From the NCBI RefSeq assembly GCF_001426195.1, contig NZ_LMRS01000001.1:1035162-1099161 (forward strand): a DNA stretch of 64,000 nucleotides, written 5' to 3'. This DNA comes from Sphingomonas sp. Leaf339 (GTDB taxonomy: Bacteria > Pseudomonadota > Alphaproteobacteria > Sphingomonadales > Sphingomonadaceae). The translations under genes were made by a program, and so were the position numbers. A model generated the notes under the pieces. That model ran no database searches. It was given only the letters and a program-made list of their open reading frames with translations, and was not told the DNA's origin. This document shows positions 9,260 through 19,278 of this stretch, one piece after another. How positions within the stretch are numbered: position 1 is the stretch's first letter; each line of letters starts with the position of its first letter.

Positions 9260-10107
9260 TCGTCGAACCCGCCCCCGCCAAGATCAACCTGGCCCTCCAC
9301 GTCCGCCACCGTCGCCCGGACGGGTATCACGAGCTCGAAACCTTGTTCGCCTTCGCCACCGGAGGCGATGAAATTACGGTAGAAATCGCAGACGCCGATG
9401 CCTTCGACATCACCGGCCCCTTCGCCGCCGCTCTCACCCCCGCTCCCCTTCAGGACGGGGATGAAGTCGTCAGCGACAATCTCGTAACCCGAGCAAGGAA
9501 CGCCTTTCGCGAATTATTCGGTATCACTGGCAACTACCTAATAACCTTGGCGAAAAATCTCCCCATCGCTTCCGGCATCGGTGGTGGCTCCGCTGACGCT
9601 GCTGCTACCCTGCGCGCACTGGCCCGTCTGTCGAACATTCCCCTCACCGACCCGCGGCTGAGCGACATCGCTGCCTCGCTCGGTGCCGACATCCCCGCCT
9701 GCCTTACGGGCCGCACCGCGCTCGGCACGGGTAGGGGGGACGATCTGGCCGACCTGACCGGCCTCGCCGGCACGCCGCTGTTGCTGGTGAACCCCGGCGT
9801 TGCCGTCTCGACCGCCGCCGTCTTCGCCGGCTGGGACGGCATCGATCGCGGTGCGCTGCCGGCGGGCGATCTGCTCGCCCGCGCGCGTGCCGGTCGCAAC
9901 GATCTCGAACCGCCCGCCACCCGCCTCGCGCCCGTGATCGCCACCGTGCGCGCGCAACTCGACGCGGCGCCCGGCGCTGTCCTGTCGCGCATGTCTGGCT
10001 CCGGCGCGACCTGTTTCGCGCTCTTCGACACCGCCAACGCCCGCGATGCGGCGGCGATCGATGCCGAGGCGCAGGGTTGGTGGACGCTGGCCACCACGCT
10101 CGCCTGA
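9256..10107 (+). CDS. ispE: 4-diphosphocytidyl-2-C-methyl-D-erythritol kinase
   Basis: 283-residue GHMP kinase of the non-mevalonate isoprenoid pathway, phosphorylating CDP-methylerythritol at the 2-hydroxyl. PAPAKINLALHV opens the protein, the ATP loop PIASGIGGGSADAAA is at about residues 103-117, and MSGSGATCFALF near 246 is the third GHMP motif. The start is TTG at 9256, whose last two bases begin the TGA of the upstream TPR gene (TTGA); no other start fits the conserved N-terminus. dxr of the same pathway lies at 32.7 kb. Confidence 0.93.
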   Translation: MIVEPAPAKINLALHVRHRRPDGYHELETLFAFATGGDEITVEIADADAFDITGPFAAALTPAPLQDGDEVVSDNLVTRARNAFRELFGITGNYLITLAKNLPIASGIGGGSADAAATLRALARLSNIPLTDPRLSDIAASLGADIPACLTGRTALGTGRGDDLADLTGLAGTPLLLVNPGVAVSTAAVFAGWDGIDRGALPAGDLLARARAGRNDLEPPATRLAPVIATVRAQLDAAPGAVLSRMSGSGATCFALFDTANARDAAAIDAEAQGWWTLATTLA

Positions 10108-10118
10108 ACCGAAATTCC

Positions 10119-10133
10119 GTTCACTACTTGTTC
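10119..10133 (+). promoter_or_regulatory. LexA (SOS) box of recA
   Basis: GTTC, seven bases, GTTC: an exact match to the alphaproteobacterial LexA operator. It is followed at once by TATAAG (10134-10139), a good -10, so bound LexA would cover the promoter. It starts 12 bases after the ispE stop and 92 bases before the recA ATG. Confidence 0.9.
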
Positions 10134-10210
10134 TATAAGAACACATCGCGTACATGGCTGTCGGACGCGTTGCCCTGGACGCGCGCATGCTCTAGCGATG
10201 GGAGCCCCCG

Positions 10211-11281
10211 ATGGCCGCCAATCTGAAAGTGATCGACTCCGTGGCAGTAGCAGCAACCGACCGGCAAAAGGCGCTCGACGCCGCGCTGGCTCAGATCGAC
10301 CGTGCATTCGGCAAGGGGTCGGCGATGAAGCTCGGCGCCAAGGAGACGATGCAGGTCGAAGTGATCTCCACCGGCTCGCTCGGCCTCGACATCGCGCTCG
10401 GCGTCGGCGGTCTGCCGCGTGGCCGCGTGATCGAGGTGTACGGCCCCGAATCGTCGGGCAAGACGACGCTCGCCCTGCATGTCATCGCCGAAGCGCAAAA
10501 GGGTGGCGGCACCGCCGCCTTCGTCGACGCCGAACACGCGCTCGATCCCGTCTATGCCAAGAAGCTCGGCGTCAACATCGACGAACTGATCGTGTCACAG
10601 CCCGATACGGGCGAACAGGCGCTGGAGATCGTAGACACGCTCGTCCGCTCCAACGCGATCGACGTGCTGGTAGTCGATTCGGTCGCCGCGCTGGTGCCGC
10701 GTGCCGAGATCGAGGGCGAGATGGGCGACAGCCATGTCGGCCTGCAGGCCCGCCTGATGTCGCAGAGCCTTCGCAAGCTGACCGGCTCGATCAGCCGCTC
10801 GCGCTGCATGGTGATCTTTATCAACCAGCTGCGGATGAAGATTGGCGTGATGTACGGCAACCCGGAGACGACGACGGGCGGCAACGCGCTGAAATTCTAC
10901 GCCTCGGTCCGCCTCGACATCCGTCGCACCGGCGCGATCAAGGCGGGCGAGGAAATCACCGGCAACGCCACCCGCGTCAAGGTGGTAAAGAACAAGGTCG
11001 CTCCTCCGTTCAAGCAGGTCGAATTCGACATCATGTATGGTGAGGGCATCTCGAAGATTGGTGAGATTCTCGATCTGGGCGTGAAGGCGGGTCTGGTTGA
11101 AAAGTCCGGCAGCTGGTTCTCCTACGACTCCGTCCGCATCGGTCAGGGTCGCGAGAACGCGAAGATCTATCTTCGCGAGAACCCGGAAATGGCCGCTCGC
11201 CTTGAAAAGGCGATCCGCCAGCGCACCGAAAAGGTCGCGGAGGAAATGATGGCCGGCCCAAGTGAGGAAGACGACGTCTGA
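10211..11281 (+). CDS. recA: Recombinase A
   Basis: 356 residues. The protein forms ATP-dependent filaments on single-stranded DNA, drives strand exchange and triggers LexA self-cleavage. Walker A is GPESSGKT; the L1/L2 region and the [22 protein letters not shown] signature are intact. ATG at 10211 matches the family start. It has its own SOS-controlled promoter and is closed by a strong intrinsic terminator, so it is transcribed alone. Confidence 0.98.
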   Translation: MAANLKVIDSVAVAATDRQKALDAALAQIDRAFGKGSAMKLGAKETMQVEVISTGSLGLDIALGVGGLPRGRVIEVYGPESSGKTTLALHVIAEAQKGGGTAAFVDAEHALDPVYAKKLGVNIDELIVSQPDTGEQALEIVDTLVRSNAIDVLVVDSVAALVPRAEIEGEMGDSHVGLQARLMSQSLRKLTGSISRSRCMVIFINQLRMKIGVMYGNPETTTGGNALKFYASVRLDIRRTGAIKAGEEITGNATRVKVVKNKVAPPFKQVEFDIMYGEGISKIGEILDLGVKAGLVEKSGSWFSYDSVRIGQGRENAKIYLRENPEMAARLEKAIRQRTEKVAEEMMAGPSEEDDV

Positions 11282-11288
11282 GTTGTGC

Positions 11289-11322
11289 GCGAGGCCGGGA
11301 GGTAAGCCGGCCTCGCACTTTT
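11289..11322 (+). terminator. Intrinsic terminator of recA
   Basis: A perfect 10-bp stem (11289-11298 with 11307-11316, arms starting GCGAGGCC) with an 8-base loop, followed by ACTTTTC, eight bases after the recA stop. Confidence 0.9.
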
Positions 11323-11360
11323 CGAGTGATGGCAGTTCCACTGGGTAAAACGCCTTCTAT

Positions 11361-11380
11361 GCTCCTGCGAAGGCAGGAGC
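11361..11380. repeat. REP-like palindrome
   Basis: GCTCCTGC, GAAG loop, GCAGGAGC; perfect 8-bp stem. The GAAG loop is shared with the palindrome after valS (55887-55904), which suggests one family of small intergenic hairpins. Confidence 0.55.
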
Positions 11381-11598
11381 CGAGAGCCACGGACCTAAAC
11401 ACCATTTTCTGCGCGGCTCTGAATTATCGCGTTCGCGGGAAAAACGGGATTTGACGCCAGCGCTGGAATTTCAGGTGGACCCGCTTTTGCGCTGGTTATC
11501 AGCCGGGCAGGATGGGATCATCCGACCAATAGGGGTGACATGACAATGGTTCCGGTCTGTTTGATTGCCGCCATATCTCTACCCCGCTGGCTCCCTGC

Positions 11599-12429
11599 AT
11601 GACTACCACCGCCGACTGGCAAACCCGCGTTGGCGACGTCTGGGCAGCCGAATGGCGCCGCACCGATCGCAGCTTCGCCGACCTCGCTCCCCGTCTCGAT
11701 GCCGCCATTTTCGCCGCCGCCCCGACCGGACCGGGCATCGCGCTCGATATCGGTTGCGGTGCGGGCGCGACCACCGCGGCACTGGCTGCTGCCCGCCCGG
11801 ATCTCGCCCTCACCGGGATCGACCTCTCAGCCGCGCTGATCGATATCGCTCGCGAACGTGTTCCGTCCGCATGTTTCCGCGTCGCCGATGCCGCCGTCGA
11901 TCCGCTCGACATCGCGCCCGATCTGTTCTTCTCGCGGCATGGCGTGATGTTCTTCGCCGATCCCGTCGCGGCCTTCACCCGCCTGCGCGAACAGGCCGCC
12001 CCCGGTGCCGCGATGGTTTTCTCCTGCTTTCGCGATCGCCGGTACAATCCATGGGCGGGCGATCTCGTCGCCACCGTCACGGGCGAGCGACCGGCTGAGA
12101 CAGAAGGCTATACTCCCGGTCCTTTCGGGTTCGCCGACCCGGTATTCGTCGAGCGCGTCCTGTCCGAAGCCGGCTGGACGGCGATCGGCGCAGAGGTGGC
12201 CGACTTCGCGTATCGCGCGGGCGAGGGCGCGGACCCCATCGCCGACGCAGCGACATTTTTCTCGCGGATCGGCCCGATCGCCTCCGCCCTTGCCGCGATG
12301 CCTGCGGCCGATCGATCCCGGGCCCAGGTTCGCCTGCTCGATGCTCTGTCGATCCATTCCGACGGTTCGCGCGTTCAGTTCCCCGCCTCGGCGTGGCTGT
12401 GGCGTGCGCAGGCAGGGGAACGATCATGA
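11599..12429 (+). CDS. Class I SAM-dependent methyltransferase
   Basis: 276 residues with a Rossmann-like methyltransferase fold. ALDIGCGAGATTAAL (motif I, about residues 49-63), LTGIDLSAALIDIARE (acidic motif II, Asp binding the ribose) and FFSRHGVMFFADP (motif IV/post) are clear. The second half (PNxW-like RYNPWAGDL) resembles UbiE/methyltransferase-11 type enzymes. The substrate is unknown. Its stop overlaps the ATG of the GST gene (ATGA). Confidence 0.85.
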   Translation: MTTTADWQTRVGDVWAAEWRRTDRSFADLAPRLDAAIFAAAPTGPGIALDIGCGAGATTAALAAARPDLALTGIDLSAALIDIARERVPSACFRVADAAVDPLDIAPDLFFSRHGVMFFADPVAAFTRLREQAAPGAAMVFSCFRDRRYNPWAGDLVATVTGERPAETEGYTPGPFGFADPVFVERVLSEAGWTAIGAEVADFAYRAGEGADPIADAATFFSRIGPIASALAAMPAADRSRAQVRLLDALSIHSDGSRVQFPASAWLWRAQAGERS

Positions 12430-13058
12430 TTACCGTCCACCACCTCGAAAACTCGCGGTCCCAGCGTATCCTCTGGATGCTCGAGGAACTTGGCCTCCCT
12501 TATGAGGTCCGCCGCTACGAGCGGAACAAGGAGACGATGCTCGCCCCGCCGGAACTGGCGCAGGTCCATCCGCTTGGCAAATCGCCGGTGATCGCGGATG
12601 GCGATGCGCAGGGTCGCGTCGTCGCTGAAACCGGCGCGATCGTCGAATATCTCGTCGAAAAGGCCGATGGTCGGCTCGGGCCTCCGGCGCACCGCGACGC
12701 GGTACTCCGGTATCGCTTCTGGCTCCACTTTGCCGAGGGATCGATGATGCCGCCGCTGCTCCTCAAGCTCGTGCTGTCGCGGATTCCTGTCGTCGGCGCG
12801 CAGGTCGCCAAGCGCGTCCAGCCGATGATCGATCGCAACCTTGATTATGTCGAATCCGAACTCGCCCAGCGGCCGTGGTTCGCCGGCGACGAGATGACTG
12901 CCGCCGACATCATGATGAGCTTCCCACTGGAGGCCGCGCGCAGCCGCGGCGGTCTGGACGAAAGCCGTCCCGCGACGATGGCGTGGCTGGAACGCATCCA
13001 CGCCCGGCCCGCCTATCAGGCCGGGCTGAAGGCCGGCGGCCCCTACGCCTATGCCTGA
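12426..13058 (+). CDS. Glutathione S-transferase
   Basis: 210 residues. The N-terminal thioredoxin-like domain starts VHHLENSRSQRILWML with a Ser in the catalytic position near residue 10. GKSPVIADGD carries the cis-proline, and ETGAIVEYLVEK is the glutathione gamma-glutamyl contact. The all-alpha C-terminal domain includes WFAGDEMTAADIMMSF, the conserved N-capping box. The likely role is detoxification or redox chemistry in the cytoplasm. ATG at 12426 overlaps the upstream stop. A bidirectional terminator follows. Confidence 0.9.
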   Translation: MITVHHLENSRSQRILWMLEELGLPYEVRRYERNKETMLAPPELAQVHPLGKSPVIADGDAQGRVVAETGAIVEYLVEKADGRLGPPAHRDAVLRYRFWLHFAEGSMMPPLLLKLVLSRIPVVGAQVAKRVQPMIDRNLDYVESELAQRPWFAGDEMTAADIMMSFPLEAARSRGGLDESRPATMAWLERIHARPAYQAGLKAGGPYAYA

Positions 13059-13064
13059 ACGTCA

Positions 13065-13093
13065 CACCACCCCGGCCTGACACCGGGGTGGTG
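13065..13093. terminator. Bidirectional terminator between GST and dicarboxylate symporter genes
   Basis: A perfect 11-bp inverted repeat (13065-13075 with 13083-13093, CACCACCCCGG arm) with a 7-base loop, between two convergent genes. The T run is weak on both sides, so efficiency is uncertain. Confidence 0.7.
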
Positions 13094-13098
13094 CTGTC

Positions 13099-14427
13099 TC
13101 AACGACCGATGTCGCCGAACCGCTCGTCCGCCACCGCCGGCCCTTCGCCGCTCGGCGCAGGCTGCGGCACGATGATCGGCGATTCGATGGGGTCCAACTG
13201 CCCCTCCCACTTCGCCACCACCGTCGCCGCGATCGCATTGCCGACGACGTTGGTGGCGGACCGGCCCATGTCGAGGAAGTGATCGACGCCCAGGATCAGC
13301 AGCAATCCCGCCTCTGGTATGTTGAACATCGACAGCGTGCCCGCGATCACCACCAGCGACGCACGCGGCACACCGGCGATCCCCTTCGACGTCACCATCA
13401 ACACCAGCAGCATCGTGATCTGCTGTCCGAGACTGAGGTCGATGCCGTAGGCCTGCGCGATGAACAGGGACGCGAACGTCATGTACATCATCGATCCGTC
13501 GAGGTTAAACGAATAACCCAGCGGCAGCACGAAGCTGGCGATGCGCGGCGGCACCCCGAACCGGTCGAGCGCCTCCAGCGTCCGTGGCAAGGCCGCCTCC
13601 GACGACGCGGTCGAAAACGCCAACACCAGCGGATCACGGATGTAACGGAACAACTCGACCGCGCGAGGCCCGATCACCACGCGGGCGGCGATGAACAGCA
13701 CCAGCCACAAGGTCGCCAGCCCCAGATAGAAACTACCCATGAAATAGGCGAGGTCGCCGAGCACGCCTGCGCCGCGTTCCGCCAGCGTCGCCGCCACCGC
13801 CGCGAACACCGCGATCGGCGCCACGTTCATGACATAGCCGGTGATCCGCAACATCACCTGCACCAGCGCCTCGGTCGCGCGGACCAGCGGCTGGGCGGGT
13901 GCGCCGACGGCGGTGATCGCCACGCCGATGAAGATCGAAAAGATCACGATCTGGAGGATTTCGTTCTCCGCCATCGCCGCGATCATCGATGCCGGCACGA
14001 TATGGCTGACGAAATTGGCGAAATTGAACGCGCCGTGTTCGACACCGCTCGCAGTGGTCACCGCCGGCACCACGAGCGCGAGCCCGACGCCCGGTTGCAG
14101 CAGCGTGACGAGGATCAACCCCAGCGTCAGCGAGACGAGGCTGGCGCCGACGAACCACAACAGGCTGCGGAGGCCGATCCGCCCCAATGCGCCGGTGTCG
14201 CCCATATGCGCGATGCCGAGGACCAGGGTGGAGAAGACCAGCGGCGCGATGATCATCTTGATCAGCCGCAGGAACAGCGTGGTGATAATCGAGAAGTACC
14301 CACCGATCTCGGTCAGCCGCGCCGCCGCGGCGGGCGTACCGTCATCGATATAGCCGTTGATCGACAGGCCGACGCCGGCGCCGATCACCAGGCCGATCAG
14401 GATATAGAAGGTCAGCCTTTTGGCCAT
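13099..14427 (-). CDS. Dicarboxylate/amino acid:cation symporter (DAACS family)
   Basis: 442 residues with eight or more hydrophobic segments and re-entrant loop motifs of the DctA/GltP family. FLRLIKMIIAPLVFSTLVLGI spans the first conserved region, STASSEAALPRTLE is the serine-rich hairpin, and GYSFNLDGSMMYM stands for the usual NxDG cation/substrate motif. It imports C4-dicarboxylates or acidic amino acids with Na+ or H+ across the inner membrane; which one cannot be told. A charged, proline-rich tail follows the last helix. It is divergent from the M24 peptidase gene. Confidence 0.9.
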   Translation of the reverse strand: MAKRLTFYILIGLVIGAGVGLSINGYIDDGTPAAAARLTEIGGYFSIITTLFLRLIKMIIAPLVFSTLVLGIAHMGDTGALGRIGLRSLLWFVGASLVSLTLGLILVTLLQPGVGLALVVPAVTTASGVEHGAFNFANFVSHIVPASMIAAMAENEILQIVIFSIFIGVAITAVGAPAQPLVRATEALVQVMLRITGYVMNVAPIAVFAAVAATLAERGAGVLGDLAYFMGSFYLGLATLWLVLFIAARVVIGPRAVELFRYIRDPLVLAFSTASSEAALPRTLEALDRFGVPPRIASFVLPLGYSFNLDGSMMYMTFASLFIAQAYGIDLSLGQQITMLLVLMVTSKGIAGVPRASLVVIAGTLSMFNIPEAGLLLILGVDHFLDMGRSATNVVGNAIAATVVAKWEGQLDPIESPIIVPQPAPSGEGPAVADERFGDIGR

Positions 14428-14464
14428 TAATGAACTCCCGGAAACTGTTGGCCAGCGAAGGGGA

Positions 14465-14493
14465 TTGTGGCCGCCGGGTCAAGCGTCCTATCG
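14465..14493 (+). promoter_or_regulatory. Candidate promoter of the M24 peptidase gene (leaderless type)
   Basis: TTGTGG and CTATCG separated by 17 bases. The -10 ends seven bases before the ATG at 14501, so the transcript would start at or next to the start codon. Confidence 0.4.
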
Positions 14494-14500
14494 TCCGGCC

Positions 14501-15754
14501 ATGATCCAGCCGACCCGCCGCACCCTGTTGACCGCCGCCGCTGCGGTGCCGCTCCTGTCGCTGGGCGGCATCCTGCGCGCCGCCGAGCCAGACCTATCGG
14601 CGCTGTCCGACATCACCACGGGCGCCAGGGCGATCGACGCCGTCGAGCGTGCCGGCCGCCTGTCGCGCGCGCAAAGCCTGATGAAGGCGAACGGCATCGG
14701 CGCGGTGGTGATCGAGCCGGGATCGTCGATGATCTATTTTACCGGCGTCCGCTGGAGCCGCAGCGAGCGGCCGACGCTCGCCGTCCTGCCGCTCGAGGGT
14801 AAGCCGCTGATCGTCACGCCGTTCTTCGAGGAACCCTCGGTCCGCCAGACGCTCGCCGTGCCGGCCGAGGTGCGGGTGTGGCAGGAGGATCAGAACGCGA
14901 TGACGATCGCCGCGGACTGGCTGCGCGAACGCGGACTGGCCCGGTCGCCGGTCGGGATCGAGGAAACGCTCCGCTATTTTATCGCGGCCGGTCTGCGCGC
15001 CTCATTGCCGGATGCCGCGCAAGTATCCGCCAATCCCGTCGTGCGCGGTTGCCGGATGCTGAAGACGCCGGCCGAGATCGCGTTGATGCAGGCCGCGACC
15101 GACGTGACGATCGCCGCCTATCGCTGGACCCATCCACGTGTCGAGCGCGGTATGACCGGGGCGGAGGTCGGTGCGCTGATGAATGCCGCCACGCGCAAGC
15201 TGGGGGGCGATCCCGAGTTCGCGCTCGCCCTGATCGGCCCCGCCGCTGCCCTGCCGCATGGCAGCCGCGAAGTGATCCGGGTGGCGGACGGGCAGGTGGT
15301 GCTGATGGATTGCGGCTGCACGGTGCAGGGGTATCAGTCCGACGTGTCCCGCACCTGGGTCCATGGATCGGCCGACAAGGAGCAGCGAGCCGTCTGGGAC
15401 ACCGTCGCCAGGGGGCAGCAGATCGCCTTTGCCGCCGCCAAAATCGGTGCGCCCGCCGGATCGATCGACGACACGGTGCGCGCTTATTACACCAAGGCTG
15501 GATACGGCCCTGGCTACAAGCTGCCCGGCCTGTCGCACCGCACAGGTCATGGCATCGGCATGGACGGGCATGAGCCGGTCAATCTGGTTCATGGCGAAAC
15601 CACGCCGCTCGCCGTCGGCATGTGCTTTTCAGACGAGCCGGGGCTTTACCTGCCCGGCAAGTTCGGCGTCCGGCTGGAGGATTGTTTCCACATGACCGCC
15701 GCCGGCCCCCGCTGGTTTAGCAAGCCGCCGCGGTCGATCGACGCGCCGGTCTGA
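14501..15754 (+). CDS. Exported M24-family (Xaa-Pro) peptidase
   Basis: 417 residues. The N-terminus QPTRRTLLTAAAAVPLLS is a twin-arginine-like signal ending near LRAAE, so the enzyme is probably exported folded. A creatinase N-terminal domain (about 60-180) precedes the pita-bread catalytic domain. All five metal ligands can be placed: Asp in VLMDCGC, Asp in YQSDVSRTW, His in HRTGHGIGMDGH, Glu in SDEPGLYLP and Glu in VRLEDCFHM. It cleaves N-terminal residues before proline. ATG at 14501 is chosen because it begins the signal peptide; the frame is open further upstream without coding character. Confidence 0.88.
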   Translation: MIQPTRRTLLTAAAAVPLLSLGGILRAAEPDLSALSDITTGARAIDAVERAGRLSRAQSLMKANGIGAVVIEPGSSMIYFTGVRWSRSERPTLAVLPLEGKPLIVTPFFEEPSVRQTLAVPAEVRVWQEDQNAMTIAADWLRERGLARSPVGIEETLRYFIAAGLRASLPDAAQVSANPVVRGCRMLKTPAEIALMQAATDVTIAAYRWTHPRVERGMTGAEVGALMNAATRKLGGDPEFALALIGPAAALPHGSREVIRVADGQVVLMDCGCTVQGYQSDVSRTWVHGSADKEQRAVWDTVARGQQIAFAAAKIGAPAGSIDDTVRAYYTKAGYGPGYKLPGLSHRTGHGIGMDGHEPVNLVHGETTPLAVGMCFSDEPGLYLPGKFGVRLEDCFHMTAAGPRWFSKPPRSIDAPV

Positions 15755-15816
15755 TCCGCGCCGACCATGGCGGGAGCGCCGACCACATGGCGGGGCGTCC
15801 CTCCACGACCGGACGG

Positions 15817-16374
15817 TCATGCGTAAGCGACGGTCGCCTTACGCCGGCGATGCCGGGTCGCCCCGCCGATCATCGCAAAACCGGCGAGCATCATCGCCCA
15901 GCTTGCCGGCTCGGGAATGGCTGACACCGTGCTGATCGTCAGCGAGATAGGTGAGCCGCTGAAGAAATCGGTCAGGTTGAAACTGCCAGTTTGAAACTTC
16001 GGTTCGGCTTCGGTCCCGAAGTATAGCTGGGGGCCGTCAAAGGCGAGCAGTGTACCTCCCGGCGTGCCGTCGCCAATCACCAGGCCGCCGTTCACCGCCG
16101 TGTTCAGAAAGCTGATTGACTGTGAGGAGAGCGTGGTCGAGCCATATTGAAAGATGCCCATCACGTCTGCGATCGCAAAACCCTGTCCTGGAAACAAGTT
16201 TACCGCGTCAACCAACGGATTGGAGTCGAGCTGAAACGAAGCGAACTCGATCGGCGCGGGATCGATACCCGATAGCGTGTCCGTCCCCGAAATGGTGAAC
16301 TGCAACAACGCCGCATCGGCCGGCGTGGTGATGACGAGTGTCGTGATGGCACTGGCTAGAATGGCAAGCCGCAT
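15817..16374 (-). CDS. PEP-CTERM sorting domain protein
   Basis: 185 residues: a signal peptide (MRLAILASAITTLVITTPADA), a beta-rich body of unknown function, and a C-terminal IPEPASWAMMLAGFAMIGGATRHRRRK tail made of the PEP motif, a transmembrane helix and an arginine cluster. Such tails are sorting signals handled by exosortase-type systems in other bacteria. ATG at 16374 is chosen because AGGGGG lies four to five bases upstream. It probably ends up at the cell surface. Two more PEP-CTERM proteins occur in this window. Confidence 0.8.
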   Translation of the reverse strand: MRLAILASAITTLVITTPADAALLQFTISGTDTLSGIDPAPIEFASFQLDSNPLVDAVNLFPGQGFAIADVMGIFQYGSTTLSSQSISFLNTAVNGGLVIGDGTPGGTLLAFDGPQLYFGTEAEPKFQTGSFNLTDFFSGSPISLTISTVSAIPEPASWAMMLAGFAMIGGATRHRRRKATVAYA

Positions 16375-16507
16375 AAATCCCCCTGTTGGCATCCGTGCGG
16401 TTGGTCGGTTCTTTCCAGATGCGCCATTATGCTAGCGCGCGTGGCGTTAACCTCAATCGTTCATCGCGCCGCCATCTGTTTCGCTATGGGACGCCATTTA
16501 GTCCTGC

Positions 16508-16536
16508 TTGAGTGCGGCGTGGCGCTCGCCTAAGCC
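16508..16536 (+). promoter_or_regulatory. Promoter of alaS (leaderless type)
   Basis: TTGAGT, 17 bases, TAAGCC, the same architecture as before rpsB, pyrH and rpmE. The -10 ends seven bases before the alaS ATG and no Shine-Dalgarno sequence fits between, so the mRNA is likely leaderless. Confidence 0.6.
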
Positions 16537-16543
16537 CGCGCGC

Positions 16544-19192
16544 ATGATCTCGACCAACGACATCCGCCGCGGCTTCCTCGACTATTTCGCGCGTCACGGG
16601 CACCAGCCGGTCTCCTCCGCGCCGCTCGTGCCGCAGAACGATCCGACGCTGATGTTCGTGAACGCGGGCATGGTGCCGTTCAAGAACGTGTTCACCGGTC
16701 TTGAATCGCGGCCGTACAGCACCGCGATGTCCAGTCAGAAATGCGTCCGCGCCGGCGGCAAGCACAACGACCTCGACAATGTCGGCTATACCGCGCGGCA
16801 TCATACGTTCTTCGAAATGCTCGGCAATTTTTCGTTCGGCGATTATTTCAAGGAACAGGCGATCACCCATGCCTGGACCTTGCTGACCAAGGAATGGGGC
16901 ATCCCCGCCGACCGGCTGACCGCCACCGTCTATCACACCGACGACGAGGCGTTCGATCTATGGAGGAAGATCGCCGGCCTGCCCGAACATCGCATCATCC
17001 GCATCCCCACCAAGGACAATTTCTGGGTAATGGGCGAGAATGGTCCGTGCGGTCCGTGTTCGGAGATCTTCTACGATCACGGCGAGCATATCTTCGGCGG
17101 CCCGCCGGGCAGCCCGGACGAGGACGGCGATCGCTTCGTCGAGATCTGGAACCTGGTGTTCATGCAATATGAGCAGGAGGCCAACGAGATCGTCGGCAAT
17201 CTGCCCAAGCCGTCGATCGACACCGGCATGGGGTTGGAACGGATCGCCGCCGTCCTGCAGGGCGTCACCGACAATTACGATACCGACACGTTCAAGGCGC
17301 TGATCGCCGCCTCCACCGCGCTGACCCACACCGTCGCGGAGGGCGAGCAGAAGGCCTCGCACCGCGTCATCGCCGATCACCTCCGCTCGGCTGGCTTCCT
17401 GGTCGCGGACGGCGTGCTGCCCGCCAATGAGGGGCGTGGTTACGTGCTCCGCCGCATCATGCGCCGCGCGATGCGCCACGCGCATCTGCTGGGTGCGAAG
17501 GAGCCGTTGATGCACCGGCTGGTGCCGGCGCTGGTGGCCGAAATGGGCGCTGCCTATCCCGAACTCGTCCGCGCGCAGCCGCTGATCGAGGCGACGCTGC
17601 GGCAGGAGGAAACCCGTTTCCGGCAGACGCTCGATCGCGGCCTGAAGCTGCTCGACGAGGCGACGGCGGGGCTGGGTGAGGGCGGCACGTTGGCCGGCGA
17701 AACCGCGTTCAAGCTCTACGACACCTATGGCTTCCCCTATGACCTGACCGAGGATGCCCTCCGCGCGCAGGGGCTGGCGGTCGACCGCGCCGGTTTCGAC
17801 ACCGCGATGGCCGAACAGAAGCGCGCCGCCCGCGCAGCGTGGAAGGGTTCCGGCGCCAAGGCGTCGGACGATCTGTGGTTCGATATCGCCGAACAGTCCG
17901 GCTCGACCGAATTCACCGGCTATGCCGCCGACACGGGCGAGGCGGAGGTCGTTGCGCTGATCCGCGACGGGGTCCGCGTCGATCACGCCACCGCCGGTGA
18001 TACCGTCGCGATCGTCGTCAACCAGACGCCCTTTTATGGCGAAAGCGGCGGTCAGGTCGGCGATCACGGCACCATCGCCAGCGACGCTGGCCTGCGCGCC
18101 ATCGTCACCGATACCTCCAAGCAACTCGGCCGCATCTTCGTCCACCACGCGCTGGTCAAGGCCGGTGAGATCAAGGTCGGCGATCCGGTGAAGCTGGCGA
18201 TCGACGTTCAGCGCCGCGCCGCGATCCGCGCCAACCACTCCGCGACCCATCTGCTGCACGAGGCGCTGCGCCAGCGGCTCGGCACGCATGTCGCGCAAAA
18301 GGGCTCGCTGGTCGCGCCCGAGCGCCTGCGCTTCGACTTCTCGCAGCCCGTTGCGGTTACTGCCGCCGATCTGGCCGAGGTGGAGGCGCGGGTGAACGAA
18401 CAGGTGCGCGGCAACGGCGCCGTCACCACCCGCCTGATGACCCCCGACGACGCGATCGCCGAGGGCGCGATGGCGCTGTTCGGTGAGAAATATGGCGACG
18501 AGGTCCGCGTCGTCTCGATGGGTGAGGACGCAGAGGGAATCTATTCGATCGAACTGTGTGGCGGCACCCATGTCCGCGCGCTGGGCGATATCGGCCTGTT
18601 CAAGGTCGTCGGCGAAGGCGCGGTCTCTTCCGGCATCCGCCGCGTCGAGGCGCTGACCGGTGAGGCTGCCCGCATCTGGCTGAACGCCCGCGACGAGAAA
18701 CTGCGCGAGGCGGCGGCGACGCTGCGCTCCACCCCGGACGAGGTGCCCGCCCGCGTCGCGGGTTTGCTCGACGACCGACGCCGGCTGGAACGCGAGCTCG
18801 CCGACGCCAAGAAGGCATTGGCGATGGGTGGTGGAGGCCAAGGCGGCGCGCCCGCCGGTCCCGAGGATATCGCCGGCGTGGCGTTCATCGGGCAGGTGCT
18901 CGATGGCTTCGATGCCAAGGGCCTGCGCGGCGTGGTGGACGAGGCCAAGCAACGGCTCGGCTCTGGCATCGCCGCGATCGTCGCGGTCAATGAGGGTCGT
19001 GCCTCGGTCGCGGTCGGCATCACCGCCGATCTCGTCGCCAGCCACAACGCCGTCGATCTGCTCCGCAAGGCGGTGGCGGCGCTGGGCGGGCAAGGCGGCG
19101 GCGGCCGGCCCGACATGGCGCAGGGCGGCGGTCCCGACGGTGACAAGGCGGCCGACGCGCTGGCCGCGATCCGCACGGCGCTGGCGGGTTGA
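16544..19192 (+). CDS. alaS: Alanine-tRNA ligase
   Basis: 882 residues, normal length. Class II catalytic core at the N-terminus ([14 protein letters not shown], then [17 protein letters not shown] as motif 2 region), tRNA-recognition middle domain, then the editing domain with zinc ligands NHSATHLLH and CGGTHV that hydrolyses Ser- and Gly-tRNA(Ala), and a C-terminal DHHA1 domain with glycine-rich stretches. ATG at 16544 begins the conserved N-terminus. It stands alone with its own promoter. Confidence 0.98.
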   Translation: MISTNDIRRGFLDYFARHGHQPVSSAPLVPQNDPTLMFVNAGMVPFKNVFTGLESRPYSTAMSSQKCVRAGGKHNDLDNVGYTARHHTFFEMLGNFSFGDYFKEQAITHAWTLLTKEWGIPADRLTATVYHTDDEAFDLWRKIAGLPEHRIIRIPTKDNFWVMGENGPCGPCSEIFYDHGEHIFGGPPGSPDEDGDRFVEIWNLVFMQYEQEANEIVGNLPKPSIDTGMGLERIAAVLQGVTDNYDTDTFKALIAASTALTHTVAEGEQKASHRVIADHLRSAGFLVADGVLPANEGRGYVLRRIMRRAMRHAHLLGAKEPLMHRLVPALVAEMGAAYPELVRAQPLIEATLRQEETRFRQTLDRGLKLLDEATAGLGEGGTLAGETAFKLYDTYGFPYDLTEDALRAQGLAVDRAGFDTAMAEQKRAARAAWKGSGAKASDDLWFDIAEQSGSTEFTGYAADTGEAEVVALIRDGVRVDHATAGDTVAIVVNQTPFYGESGGQVGDHGTIASDAGLRAIVTDTSKQLGRIFVHHALVKAGEIKVGDPVKLAIDVQRRAAIRANHSATHLLHEALRQRLGTHVAQKGSLVAPERLRFDFSQPVAVTAADLAEVEARVNEQVRGNGAVTTRLMTPDDAIAEGAMALFGEKYGDEVRVVSMGEDAEGIYSIELCGGTHVRALGDIGLFKVVGEGAVSSGIRRVEALTGEAARIWLNARDEKLREAAATLRSTPDEVPARVAGLLDDRRRLERELADAKKALAMGGGGQGGAPAGPEDIAGVAFIGQVLDGFDAKGLRGVVDEAKQRLGSGIAAIVAVNEGRASVAVGITADLVASHNAVDLLRKAVAALGGQGGGGRPDMAQGGGPDGDKAADALAAIRTALAG

Positions 19193-19278
19193 TCGCGCGC
19201 GTCGGATCATTGGCGGGATGGTCAAGCCATCGCCATCATGCTTAAGATCGCCTCTAATCAACAGGATGAGGGCGAGTG

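Larger units (their letters stand above)
11282..11598. other. 317-base intergenic stretch between recA and the methyltransferase gene
   Basis: It contains the recA terminator and one GCTCCTGC-GAAG-GCAGGAGC palindrome (11361-11380, perfect 8-bp stem), a short dispersed hairpin type often seen between sphingomonad genes. I see no ORF with a ribosome binding site and no clear promoter in the rest. Confidence 0.6.

Noticed and set aside
13279..14430. 383-aa plus-strand ORF full of Gln, Arg, His and Asp
   Set aside because: The composition is typical of the reverse strand of a membrane transporter gene; the minus-strand DAACS symporter is clear.
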